This document shows positions 7,219 to 15,973 of a DNA stretch of 64,000 bases, piece by piece. The notes beneath the pieces were generated by a model, which did not search any database, was not told where the DNA came from, and saw only the letters and a program-made list of their open reading frames with translations. How positions within the stretch are numbered: the first letter of the stretch is position 1; every line of letters starts with the position of its first letter. Source of the DNA: Halobacillus sp. Marseille-P3879 (lineage in GTDB: Bacteria > Bacillota > Bacilli > Bacillales > Halobacillaceae); assembly GCF_900240285.1 (NCBI RefSeq), contig NZ_OESS01000001.1, positions 1,302,001 through 1,366,000 of the forward strand, given 5' to 3'. Position numbers and translations under genes: made by a program.

Positions 7219-9786
7219 TTATTTTTCCACAACAAAATCATTATCTTCACCGCTGCTTACCCATGCTTCTTCACCGTTGAAGTTTACAAGGTACCATTCA
7301 TCTTCAGTCACTAAATCATCGTTCTCGTCTAACTCTCCACTAATCAAGTCTTCCTGACTGACTGCCCCCACAGTCTCTTCATCAATGGAAGGTCCGCTTC
7401 TAACATTCAAGCTATCTGCAGTGACTTCTAGTAAATTTAAGTGTTTTACATAATCACTATGAGCCCAGCCGGTTTCACCATCGTACTCAATTTTCAGCCA
7501 AACGCCGTCTGTTCCTTTAATATCTACTTTTGTGCCATTCGTTAAACTATTGATGATAGCAGCTTCATCGTCAGGCTCTTCTCTGAAGTTAAGATTGGTA
7601 TCATTCACCACCACTTCACCTATAACATGTTCGGGATATTCAAGGAAGTTGCCTTCATTATCAGAAGGGTCTGGTTTTTCAATAGGTGAGGGCTGATCTT
7701 TATAAGAAGGCACATCGTATGTCAGCACATAATCCTCTGTTGTATCGTAAATGTCTGCTATCGTTTTTGTTTGAATATCAGCCCATGCTACGTGTGTGGC
7801 ATATTGGTTCCATGTAGGCTGGTCAGGGTTCCACTTCATTTTGTATAAAGTATCCTGGCCTTGATTTACATACTGATCGGCTGCGAATTCAGCACCACCG
7901 ACGATAGCTTCTTCCGGAGAGAACCACTCGTTTTCAAAAGCCGTTAAGGCTCCGCCGGAAACAGGTTCTTTATCAACAGCCCCAATACCATACATATTAT
8001 AAACGATATGGTCGGCTTCATTTTCTTCAACTACTTCCCCTTTATCATTGACGGGAACACCTTCTGCTAATTCTGAAGTACCATTTTGTGTTTCATGCAG
8101 CGCGTGAGAGATTAGGTAAGCTTCGTTAACACTAAACTTTTCACCTGCTTTTACAAAAGCATCTGCTGTACCTGTAAGAGAACCAGCGTTATATAATATA
8201 TCCTTATTTATGTTATCAGCATTTAATCCTGCTGGCTGTGATAAGGATAAGAATTGATAGAAACTACCTGAGTCCTCTGTGAAATTATCAGCGTTTAAAT
8301 AGTACTCAACCTCTTCGTCACTCGCATCAATAGCTCCTGTTCCGTCTGATTTCTGTGGCGGAGTAGTAGAAGTTTGTTTGTCCATTACCTCATCAAACTC
8401 GCTGTCGTACTCTGTTGTTTCATAAGCAATATCATCTAAGCTGATATCATCTGCATGCATATACCCTGTGATTTCTTCTTCGTTTTGATAGGAAGTGGCT
8501 TCAAACCAGTTATCTGATAATGTTTCTAGTTTTAGTACATCGTTTTTCTTGAAAGTTTTTATTGAGGTGGATTCTTTGGCGGCACGTTGATAGATTTTAG
8601 ACTGATCTGTTGCGGCTAAGCCATTTAATGACTCAGTGTTTTCTTTTTTATTTTCTACATGAGATTTATGAATATAACCTGTCTTAGCCTCTCCATTAAG
8701 GTAGACGGTCGCTTCATACCAGTTTTCCGTAAAATTCTTGTACTTTAAGATGTTTCCTTTTTCATAGTCTTTCAATTCTTTTGAATTTGTTGAGGCGGCC
8801 TCAAATACGGTAGTTGGAGATTTTAGACTGATCCCCTGCAGTTCTTCATTATTTTCCGCTTCTTGTTCTACATGGTCTTTGTGGATATACCCGGTTTCTT
8901 TCTCTCCTTCTAAATAAACCTGAGCAATGTACCAGTCTGAAGAGTATTCTTGATATTGCAAAGTGGAACCTACCGGATATGATTTTAGTTTCCTGGAGTC
9001 AGTCGATGCGTCAGCATAGACGCTGGTAGCCTTTAATAAGCTTGTTCCGGAGAGCTCTTTTCCGTCTTTTTCTCCTGTTTCTACATCGCCTTTATGAATA
9101 TACCCGGTTTCTTTTTCTCCATTAATATACACGGAAGCTTCGTACCACTCATCCAAATAGGATCGGTACTGTAAGATCGTCCCACTGGAATATGATTTTA
9201 ATGCTGAAGACTCTTTGGAAGCGGCAGCATATACATTTGTTGAGTTTTGCTGTGCAATCCCAGTATGTTCTTCCAAATTGCCTGAAGCCGTTTCAACTTT
9301 GTCTTTAGGTATATATCCTGTGCGAGCTTCATGGTTAATATAAACAGTGGCTTCATACCAGTTTTCCGAAAAAGTTTTATACTGGAGGATTGACCCGCTA
9401 TCATAAGTTTTTAATTCATTAGATGAAGGAGAGGCAGTGTCATAGACGTCCACTTCTTCATTGGCTCTGCCTTCTAAAGGCTGCTGATTTTCTGCTGAAG
9501 TTTCGATATCTTTTTTATGTATATACCCTGTGTGAGGTTCATTATTTAAGTAGACAGTTGCGATATACCAATTATCGCTATGTTCCTCGAACTGTAAAAT
9601 ACTGCCTTTTTCGTACGATTTAAGGGCCTTAGAACTTTGGTTTGTTTCACGATATACATTCGTTAAGTCTTTTAATGCAATTCCTTTTTGCTCATCCGCT
9701 GCGGATGCAGTATTAGACGTACTGTAAAAATAAATTAAAGACGTAAAAACTATTAGTAAAACAGTTTTTTTTAAGCTTTTATTCAT
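7219..9786 (-). CDS. secreted SH3-repeat N-acetylglucosaminidase (copy 1)
   Basis: The 855-residue protein has a signal peptide (basic MNKSLKK, hydrophobic core, cleavage near ASA-A at about 29). Six bacterial SH3-like repeats of ~69 residues follow (about 35-455), each with a W-Y-x-A-x-V-Y-x-N and T-G-Y-I-H-K core. A GlcNAcase (LytD/Atl-type) domain lies at about 500-700, with the catalytic-type motif SHALHETQNGTSELA and YNMYGIGAVD. Two more SH3 domains end the protein. It should cut the GlcNAc-MurNAc bond in peptidoglycan outside the cell. The usual E-T-G-x-G pattern reads E-T-Q-N-G here. It is acidic, as expected for a halophile. It is paralogous to the next gene upstream. Confidence 0.85.
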   Translation of the reverse strand: MNKSLKKTVLLIVFTSLIYFYSTSNTASAADEQKGIALKDLTNVYRETNQSSKALKSYEKGSILQFEEHSDNWYIATVYLNNEPHTGYIHKKDIETSAENQQPLEGRANEEVDVYDTASPSSNELKTYDSGSILQYKTFSENWYEATVYINHEARTGYIPKDKVETASGNLEEHTGIAQQNSTNVYAAASKESSALKSYSSGTILQYRSYLDEWYEASVYINGEKETGYIHKGDVETGEKDGKELSGTSLLKATSVYADASTDSRKLKSYPVGSTLQYQEYSSDWYIAQVYLEGEKETGYIHKDHVEQEAENNEELQGISLKSPTTVFEAASTNSKELKDYEKGNILKYKNFTENWYEATVYLNGEAKTGYIHKSHVENKKENTESLNGLAATDQSKIYQRAAKESTSIKTFKKNDVLKLETLSDNWFEATSYQNEEEITGYMHADDISLDDIAYETTEYDSEFDEVMDKQTSTTPPQKSDGTGAIDASDEEVEYYLNADNFTEDSGSFYQFLSLSQPAGLNADNINKDILYNAGSLTGTADAFVKAGEKFSVNEAYLISHALHETQNGTSELAEGVPVNDKGEVVEENEADHIVYNMYGIGAVDKEPVSGGALTAFENEWFSPEEAIVGGAEFAADQYVNQGQDTLYKMKWNPDQPTWNQYATHVAWADIQTKTIADIYDTTEDYVLTYDVPSYKDQPSPIEKPDPSDNEGNFLEYPEHVIGEVVVNDTNLNFREEPDDEAAIINSLTNGTKVDIKGTDGVWLKIEYDGETGWAHSDYVKHLNLLEVTADSLNVRSGPSIDEETVGAVSQEDLISGELDENDDLVTEDEWYLVNFNGEEAWVSSGEDNDFVVEK

Positions 9787-9910
9787 AGTATAAACATTCC
9801 TCCTCTTTCCATTGGATTAATGGGGATAATCAACAGTCAAAGATCACCCTTTCCTGTGTACTGTTCATGAATAAAAAACAGCTGACCTCCCAAAATTACG
9901 ATTCGGTGAC

Positions 9911-9963
9911 ACAGTATATCATTCTATTACAATGAAATGAATAGATAATGACAAAAAATAATT
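9911..9963 (-). promoter_or_regulatory. conserved upstream block and -10 of glucosaminidase copy 1
   Basis: This block is conserved with 12821-12873, upstream of the second copy, at roughly three quarters identity without gaps. Both contain a minus-strand TATACT (here 9918-9913), a plausible -10. No clear -35 is seen, so an activator is possible. Confidence 0.45.
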
Positions 9964-10000
9964 AAAAAATCCTGATATTGTTAGACTATAAATTTATAAA

Positions 10001-10041
10001 AAAAAGGATTTCTTCGCAAATAGATTGAAGAAATCCTTTTT
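10001..10041. terminator. terminator of glucosaminidase copy 2
   Basis: AAAGGATTTCTTC pairs with GAAGAAATCCTTT, flanked by A on the left and T on the right, so it can work in both directions. It lies between the two paralogues. Confidence 0.75.
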
Positions 10042-10051
10042 CTTTGTAACG

Positions 10052-12625
10052 CTACTTTTCGATAAGATAATTATTATTCGACCCACTGCTGGACCATGCT
10101 TCTGATCCTTCATAGTATATCTTATACCATTCATTGTCTGTAACTATTTCGTTATTATTGTTTAGCACACCAGCCACATAGTTATTGTTTTGCAGTTTCC
10201 CTATGGATTGATGGTTAATCGATGAGCCTGTTCTTACATTTAAGTCGGATACAGTGACTTCGAGAAGATTTAGTAGTTTTATAAATTCACTGCTGACCCA
10301 CCCCGTCTTACCATTGAATTGAACCTCGTACCACGATCCATTTGTTCCAATAACATCAATCTTAGAACCACTTGGAATGGAAGTGAGGATTGAATCATTG
10401 GTTGAAGGACCTTCTCTTAAGTTTAAGTTTGATCCTGCCTGTACAACGACTTCACCTTTTACATTGTCAGGGTAATCAATATAGGTCCCTTCAGGTTCCT
10501 CTGGATCGGGTTCAGGGATAGAGGAAGGTTGTCCGTCATAGGAAGGCACATCGAATACAAGAACGTAGTTATCAAGCGCATCATAAATGTTAGCGATCGT
10601 TCTGGTCTGGATATCTGCCCAGGCTACGTGGGTAGCATATTGGTGCTTACCAGGACTATCTGGATTCCAGCGCATTTTATAAAGTGTGTCCTGACCTCTA
10701 TGGACATAATTTACTGATACAAATTGAGCACCGCCAACGATTGCCTCTTCTGGAGAGAACCAGCCTTCGTTAAAGGCTCGCTTTGCTCCGCCTGAAATCG
10801 GTGCATCATCGACTGCGCCAATGCCGTAAATGTTGTATACAGTATGAGCTTTTTCATTTTCATCTACTACATTACCTTTATTATCCACAGGAACACCCTG
10901 GGCTAATTTTGAAGAACCATGACCTGTTTCGTGAATGGCATGGGAGATTAAGTAGGCTTCATTAATATTATGGCGCTGACCTGCTTCTACAAAAGATGAA
11001 GCTTTCCCTTGTAGAATGCCCGAATTATAGAGTACCTTGTCATTAATTTCAGAAGCACTTAAGCCTGCAGGCTGAGAGAGCTTTAAAAACTGGTAAAAAC
11101 TTGTGGAGTTTTCATCGAAGTTTTCAGGGTTTAAATAGTATTCTACCTGTTCTCTGCTTGCCGCTACTCTACCTGCTCCGTCTGCTTTAGGTGTTCTGGT
11201 CATTTGAATATCCAGTACACTATCAAAATCATGATCATAACTAGTATTTTCATAGACTAAGTTTTCTACACTGACTTGGTCTTTATGAATGTAGCCGGTG
11301 CGCTTTGAGTTATTAATATACGCTTCAGCTTCATACCAGTTATTACTAAATGTTTTTAAGTTTAGAATGTCATTTCGGTCAAAAGATTCAAGGGTGCTCG
11401 AGTTTTTAGATGCATATTGGTGCATTGTCGTATTGTTAACAGCTGCTAACCCTCTAACAGTTTCTTGATCACCCGAAAGGTTTTCTACATGAGATTTATG
11501 AATATATCCAGTATGGGCTTTGTTGTTTAAGTAAACAGTAGCTTCATACCAATTCGCAGAAAAATCTCTGTACTGCAGTACCTTTCCTTGGCTGTAAGAC
11601 TTCAATGGCTTTGAATTTGTAGAGGCTGCTTCATATACATGCGTAGGGGATTGAAGTCCAATCCCTTTATGATCATTATTGGAGTCAGCAGGCTGCTCAA
11701 CATGGGTTTCATGAATGTACCCATTCTCTTTATTACCATTAACAGTAACTTCTACAGTGTGCCAATTGTTTGAATATCTTTTGTAGTTGATGGCAGCTCC
11801 TGGAGAAAAAGATTTTAAAACTTTAGAACTGGTAGATGCGTCTGAATAAACCCTGGTAGGTTTTAAAAGAGCAACTCCTGATCCTTTTTGCCCGTTAGAT
11901 TGTCCGGTCTCTACGTCGTCTTTATGAATATAGCCTGTGTGAGGCTTGTGGTTCAAATAGACGGTAGCTTCATACCAGTCACCTAAATAAGACTTATACT
12001 GTAAAATTGTTCCGTTTGAATAAGACTTTAAAGCTTCGGAGTTCTTTGATGCTTTAGAATAAACATGGGTAGAATTATTTAAAGCTATCCCAGTTAAATC
12101 TTCTTGATTATCAACGGATGTCTCTACATGGTTCTTATGTATATAGCCTGTATGTGGTTCGTGATTTAAATAGACCGTAGCTTCGTACCAATTACTGGAA
12201 AAGGTTTTGTATTTTAGAATATGTCCTTGTCCATAAGACTTCAATGCCTTGGAATTGGTACTGGCATCTTCGTAAACACTTACTACCTTATTATTGGCCC
12301 TTCCTTCTAACGATTCCTGAGAAGAAAGCGAGTTCTCTACATCATCTTTATGTATGTAACCCGTGTGAGCTTGATAATTTAAATAAACTGTCGCGATATA
12401 CCAGTTATTATTATACTCACGATACCTTAAAATGTGTCCCTGGTCATACTGTTTTAATGCATCAGAGCTTCTGCTGGTATCGCTAAAAACAGTAGTGTTA
12501 TTTTTTAAGGCAATTCCCTTAAATTCTTCTTCAGCTAAAGCTTGCTGTCCGGGTTCCGGTACATAAATGAATAATGGTACTAAGAACAATAAAACCAATA
12601 ATAATTTTGAAGAGCTGGACTGCAT
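10052..12625 (-). CDS. secreted SH3-repeat N-acetylglucosaminidase (copy 2)
   Basis: The 857-residue protein has the same architecture as its neighbour: signal peptide (hydrophobic LLLVLLFLVPLFIYV, cleavage near ALA), six SH3-like repeats, a GlcNAcase domain at about 500-700 with SHAIHETGHGSSKLA and YNIYGIGAVD, and two C-terminal SH3 domains. Here the canonical E-T-G-x-G-x-S pattern is intact. The repeats are richer in Asn, Ser and His and less acidic than those of copy 1. It is predicted to be a wall-bound autolysin. The tandem arrangement and shared upstream block indicate a gene duplication that included the promoter. Confidence 0.87.
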   Translation of the reverse strand: MQSSSSKLLLVLLFLVPLFIYVPEPGQQALAEEEFKGIALKNNTTVFSDTSRSSDALKQYDQGHILRYREYNNNWYIATVYLNYQAHTGYIHKDDVENSLSSQESLEGRANNKVVSVYEDASTNSKALKSYGQGHILKYKTFSSNWYEATVYLNHEPHTGYIHKNHVETSVDNQEDLTGIALNNSTHVYSKASKNSEALKSYSNGTILQYKSYLGDWYEATVYLNHKPHTGYIHKDDVETGQSNGQKGSGVALLKPTRVYSDASTSSKVLKSFSPGAAINYKRYSNNWHTVEVTVNGNKENGYIHETHVEQPADSNNDHKGIGLQSPTHVYEAASTNSKPLKSYSQGKVLQYRDFSANWYEATVYLNNKAHTGYIHKSHVENLSGDQETVRGLAAVNNTTMHQYASKNSSTLESFDRNDILNLKTFSNNWYEAEAYINNSKRTGYIHKDQVSVENLVYENTSYDHDFDSVLDIQMTRTPKADGAGRVAASREQVEYYLNPENFDENSTSFYQFLKLSQPAGLSASEINDKVLYNSGILQGKASSFVEAGQRHNINEAYLISHAIHETGHGSSKLAQGVPVDNKGNVVDENEKAHTVYNIYGIGAVDDAPISGGAKRAFNEGWFSPEEAIVGGAQFVSVNYVHRGQDTLYKMRWNPDSPGKHQYATHVAWADIQTRTIANIYDALDNYVLVFDVPSYDGQPSSIPEPDPEEPEGTYIDYPDNVKGEVVVQAGSNLNLREGPSTNDSILTSIPSGSKIDVIGTNGSWYEVQFNGKTGWVSSEFIKLLNLLEVTVSDLNVRTGSSINHQSIGKLQNNNYVAGVLNNNNEIVTDNEWYKIYYEGSEAWSSSGSNNNYLIEK

Positions 12626-12820
12626 TTACATATATACCCCCTAGTTACTAATTTGTGTGATCATTACTTTTAAGTAGAATGCTCCATAAGCCTCACCCTC
12701 TCAAAAGGTATTTTAAATAGTAATGACCAGCAAAAAGTAACTAAAAGGGATATTTTATGATAAGTCCTACAAAACTATTAATTAAATTCTAGTATTTTCT
12801 TATTGTTCATTATTATGGAC

Positions 12821-12873
12821 ATAGTATAACATCACATTACAAAAAAATGAACGAAATATGACGAAAAATAATA
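12821..12873 (-). promoter_or_regulatory. conserved upstream block and -10 of glucosaminidase copy 2
   Basis: It matches the block at 9911-9963, including the minus-strand TATACT (12828-12823). TGTAAT-N4-TGTTAT just before it resembles a WalR site but with spacing four where five is expected. It lies 196 bases before the start codon, so a long leader is likely. Confidence 0.45.
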
Positions 12874-13129
12874 CATTTTGCTCACAAATTTTAAATTAAA
12901 GGACTCTTGTGATTAAGGGAAGTGAATATTAGACTTGGTTTTTCAGTGTTTAAGAGAATGACAATAGTAATAGATTAAATGAAAGTAACATTTTTGAAAC
13001 ATAAATTTGGTACGAAGGAGAGTAATACATAACTTGTTAAGTTGATGAGATTTTTAAGAATGTATAGAATAGATTTTATGGAGTTTTTTATAAAAGTTAT
13101 TGCCATACATTCTTGGGAGGAGAACTGAA
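12874..13129. other. AT-rich intergenic stretch
   Basis: This gap upstream of the 937-residue transferase holds no ORF that I can support. A strong ribosome binding site (GGGAGGAG) sits at its right end. A promoter for the downstream genes is expected here but is not clear. Confidence 0.4.
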
Positions 13130-15943
13130 ATGCTCAACATCAGTAAAATCATACACAGTCTTAAAGGTGACGTTCCTCAAGAAGAGATTAAAAAAGATAT
13201 AAAGGCAGAATCCATCATAATCCGTAATACCAGTCTTTATGTGACCCTGACGGCTAAAGTGAAAAAATCCAAGCTCATTGTTCGGGATATGAAAAATAAT
13301 CAAGTAATGAACGAGACAAACATCGATAAAGAGGGGAGTGCCTGCATAAATATTACAGATAATGGAGTGTTAGAAGCTCCGAAGATTGCTTTTTACATAA
13401 GAATTGGTGAGGAAGAAATACGGTTAAAGCCTGACAGAAAGCTCTTCGAAGATCTGAAGGGTTTTTCCCACGCCCATGAACTTGAAGACGATTTAATTGT
13501 TCCTTACACCACTATTAAAGGCAACCTTAGTATAAAGGTGATAAAGAGGCATTATTATGGAGAATCTGATGAGCTTCCTTATGGTGTGATCCGGGTTTTT
13601 CTTGACAATCATAAGGCTGAACTAGGCGGCTGGTTGTTTAGTGATAATCAAACTAAATCGAACAGTCAAATTACTATGAAAAAAAGAGCTTCCAATCTTT
13701 CTTATAGACTTCCTACAATTTTTGATGGGAACTATTGGAGAGCGGAAGTGAACTTAAACGATATACATCCCTCCAAAGGAATATGGGATTTTTATCTGGA
13801 AGTAAATAATGATAAGAACTACCGTATTCTTATAGAAAATAATTTAATCGAAAACTTGGATTCTCAAATGTTTAATGTAAAGAGAGAATCTAGATGGCAC
13901 ACTTTTTATAAAACGAAAAATGATGGTTTATCTTCAACTGTTAAATCAGCTGCTGTTCAAATACTAGATATAAAAGCTGAAATTGTTAGTAAGTATAAAG
14001 TTAAATGCAGCGGGACTATGGACGGGGCATTTATAAATAATGATCATGATATAGAAAAGGCCGAATTATTCATTGCCAAAAGAAATAATGGTAAATCCCA
14101 TTTTGAGCCAATTAAGCTTCATCCTAAAGCGGACGATCATTATGAGTTTACTTTTGATTTAGATTATCAAGAGGTAATTTCGAACCGTGAGAATGAAAAA
14201 CATAGATGGGATGTTTATCTGCAAATTCCTTTTTTAGATATAAAGAGAAGGTATCGATTCAGACTTAACATAAAGGAAATTGCTTACCAGTCGAGAGTTG
14301 AGTTTGAAGGTGAGAAATTAAATCAAATTTATTTTTACCCCACAGTAAATGAACAACTTTCTATTGTGCAAAAAGATTTAAGCGTGGAAAGAAATATCGA
14401 CACATTGAATTTGGCCCACGGTCACCTGAATTTAAGCGGCTATGCGTACTTAGACACTGTGGAATGGGTCGAGAAGGAAGAGGTTACAAGGAATTTGATT
14501 ATTAGAGAAAGGGAGACAGAAGAAGATTATAAAGTTCCCCTTAAAGGAAAGCATAATAATCTTGAAAAGTTCGGGTACCGATATCACTATAGTGGGTTTG
14601 AAGTTGAGATTAATTTAAACGAATTTATTTCTTCCACTACAAAAATGAAAAAAGTATTTGATCTCTATGTTGAATTTAAATATAAGAATATAGTGAAAGA
14701 AAGAAGGATAGGACGAGAAGAATTCGATTACTTCAAAGATGACGTTCTCGCTCGAGAGGTAATGTCCAGGGAGGACGGCTGTGAAATTGCCTACATTACT
14801 TATACACCAAGTGGAAATATTAAAATAGAAACGAATCATATTCCGACCGAAGCCATGGAATATCTATCGACTGAAATCAGAACCCCTCCTGAAGAAGAAA
14901 TATGGTTGATTGGTGAACGGTCCAACACTGCGCAGGATACGGGCTATCACTTCTTTAAATTTTGCAGGGAAAACTATCCGAATATGAAGGTATACTATGC
15001 CATTGAAAGTGATTCCGAAGACCTTTTAAATATCGAGCATTTAGGGAATGTCGTTCATATAGGATCCATTGACCATTATAAAGTGGCTTCACAAGCGACT
15101 GCTCTCATTGGTTCGCATGATTTAGAATATTTTTTACCTGCTAAGGGGATAGAGTTTAATTCTTATAAACATGGAAAGAGAATCTTTCTTCAGCACGGGG
15201 TACTTGGAAGAAAGAATGTCGAATATCACAAACAATATTATAAGTATCCTTTTCATGTGTTCTGCGTTAGTTCTCAACCCGAAAAAAAATTAGTTGAGAG
15301 AAAACTAGGCTATAATAAGGAAGATGTAGTGGTGACAGGGTTAACGCGATTTGATTCCCTGTTAGAGAACCAGGGCAATAATCGCTCAATATTGTTTATT
15401 CCAACTTGGAGGGAATGGCTTCTTAATGAACGTGATTTCTTAGATTCGGAGTATTATAAAAAATATAAGAGTATGCTTCAGAATAAAACGCTTCATCAGC
15501 TGTTAACTGATTACGATGTGGAATTAAAATTTTTTCCTCATTATCGTATGCAGCCTTTTATTAATAACTTTGAGGTTAAGCATGAAAAGATTAAAGTTCT
15601 GCGTTTAGGTGAGAAAACCGTGCAGGAACTCCTTCTCGAGAGCAGTCTTATGATTACAGATTACTCATCGGTATCGTTCGACTTCAATTATATGGCTAAA
15701 CCTGTAATTTTCTATCACTTCGACCCGGATTCTTTCTTTAGAAAAGGAATATTAAGGCCTATTGAGGAAACCTTCATAGGAGATATATGCTATTCTGAGG
15801 ATGAATTAATCAGCACTGTTAAGGAATATGTAAAAAATAATTTTTCCGAGAAAGCAAGTGCAGCAGATAAAAAGCATCTAATCTTTTCGCAAATGGATAA
15901 AAATAATTGTCAAAGAGTGTACAATAAAGTCAAAGAAGTATAA
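13130..15943 (+). CDS. large CDP-glycerol glycerophosphotransferase family protein
   Basis: The 937-residue protein has a C-terminal TagF-like domain (about 590-935): EIWLIGERSNTAQDTGYHFF, FLQHGVLGRKN, ILFIPTWREW, FFPHYRMQ and LMITDYSSVSFDF. The N-terminal ~580 residues hold at least three related beta-rich modules, each ending in a W-D-x-Y-L or F-D-L-Y-V strand followed by a basic strand (RILIEN, RYRFRLN, ERRIG). The usual WHGTPLK is changed to QHGVLGR, and the K-x-H-P motif to P-H-Y-R-M, so substrate choice may differ from TagF. ATG 13130 follows GGGAGGAG. It is probably a polyol-phosphate polymerase acting at the inner membrane, in an operon with the next gene. Confidence 0.75.
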   Translation: MLNISKIIHSLKGDVPQEEIKKDIKAESIIIRNTSLYVTLTAKVKKSKLIVRDMKNNQVMNETNIDKEGSACINITDNGVLEAPKIAFYIRIGEEEIRLKPDRKLFEDLKGFSHAHELEDDLIVPYTTIKGNLSIKVIKRHYYGESDELPYGVIRVFLDNHKAELGGWLFSDNQTKSNSQITMKKRASNLSYRLPTIFDGNYWRAEVNLNDIHPSKGIWDFYLEVNNDKNYRILIENNLIENLDSQMFNVKRESRWHTFYKTKNDGLSSTVKSAAVQILDIKAEIVSKYKVKCSGTMDGAFINNDHDIEKAELFIAKRNNGKSHFEPIKLHPKADDHYEFTFDLDYQEVISNRENEKHRWDVYLQIPFLDIKRRYRFRLNIKEIAYQSRVEFEGEKLNQIYFYPTVNEQLSIVQKDLSVERNIDTLNLAHGHLNLSGYAYLDTVEWVEKEEVTRNLIIRERETEEDYKVPLKGKHNNLEKFGYRYHYSGFEVEINLNEFISSTTKMKKVFDLYVEFKYKNIVKERRIGREEFDYFKDDVLAREVMSREDGCEIAYITYTPSGNIKIETNHIPTEAMEYLSTEIRTPPEEEIWLIGERSNTAQDTGYHFFKFCRENYPNMKVYYAIESDSEDLLNIEHLGNVVHIGSIDHYKVASQATALIGSHDLEYFLPAKGIEFNSYKHGKRIFLQHGVLGRKNVEYHKQYYKYPFHVFCVSSQPEKKLVERKLGYNKEDVVVTGLTRFDSLLENQGNNRSILFIPTWREWLLNERDFLDSEYYKKYKSMLQNKTLHQLLTDYDVELKFFPHYRMQPFINNFEVKHEKIKVLRLGEKTVQELLLESSLMITDYSSVSFDFNYMAKPVIFYHFDPDSFFRKGILRPIEETFIGDICYSEDELISTVKEYVKNNFSEKASAADKKHLIFSQMDKNNCQRVYNKVKEV

Positions 15944-15973
15944 CTAGACAAGGTAAAAGGGGTCATTACTAAG

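Noticed and set aside
7065-7280. 71-codon plus-strand ORF overlapping the glucosaminidase 3' end
   Set aside because: It is made of repeat sequence and antisense to a clear gene.
12821-12840. WalR box before glucosaminidase copy 2
   Set aside because: TGTAAT and TGTTAT are four bases apart where five are required, and the second half-site is not kept in copy 1.
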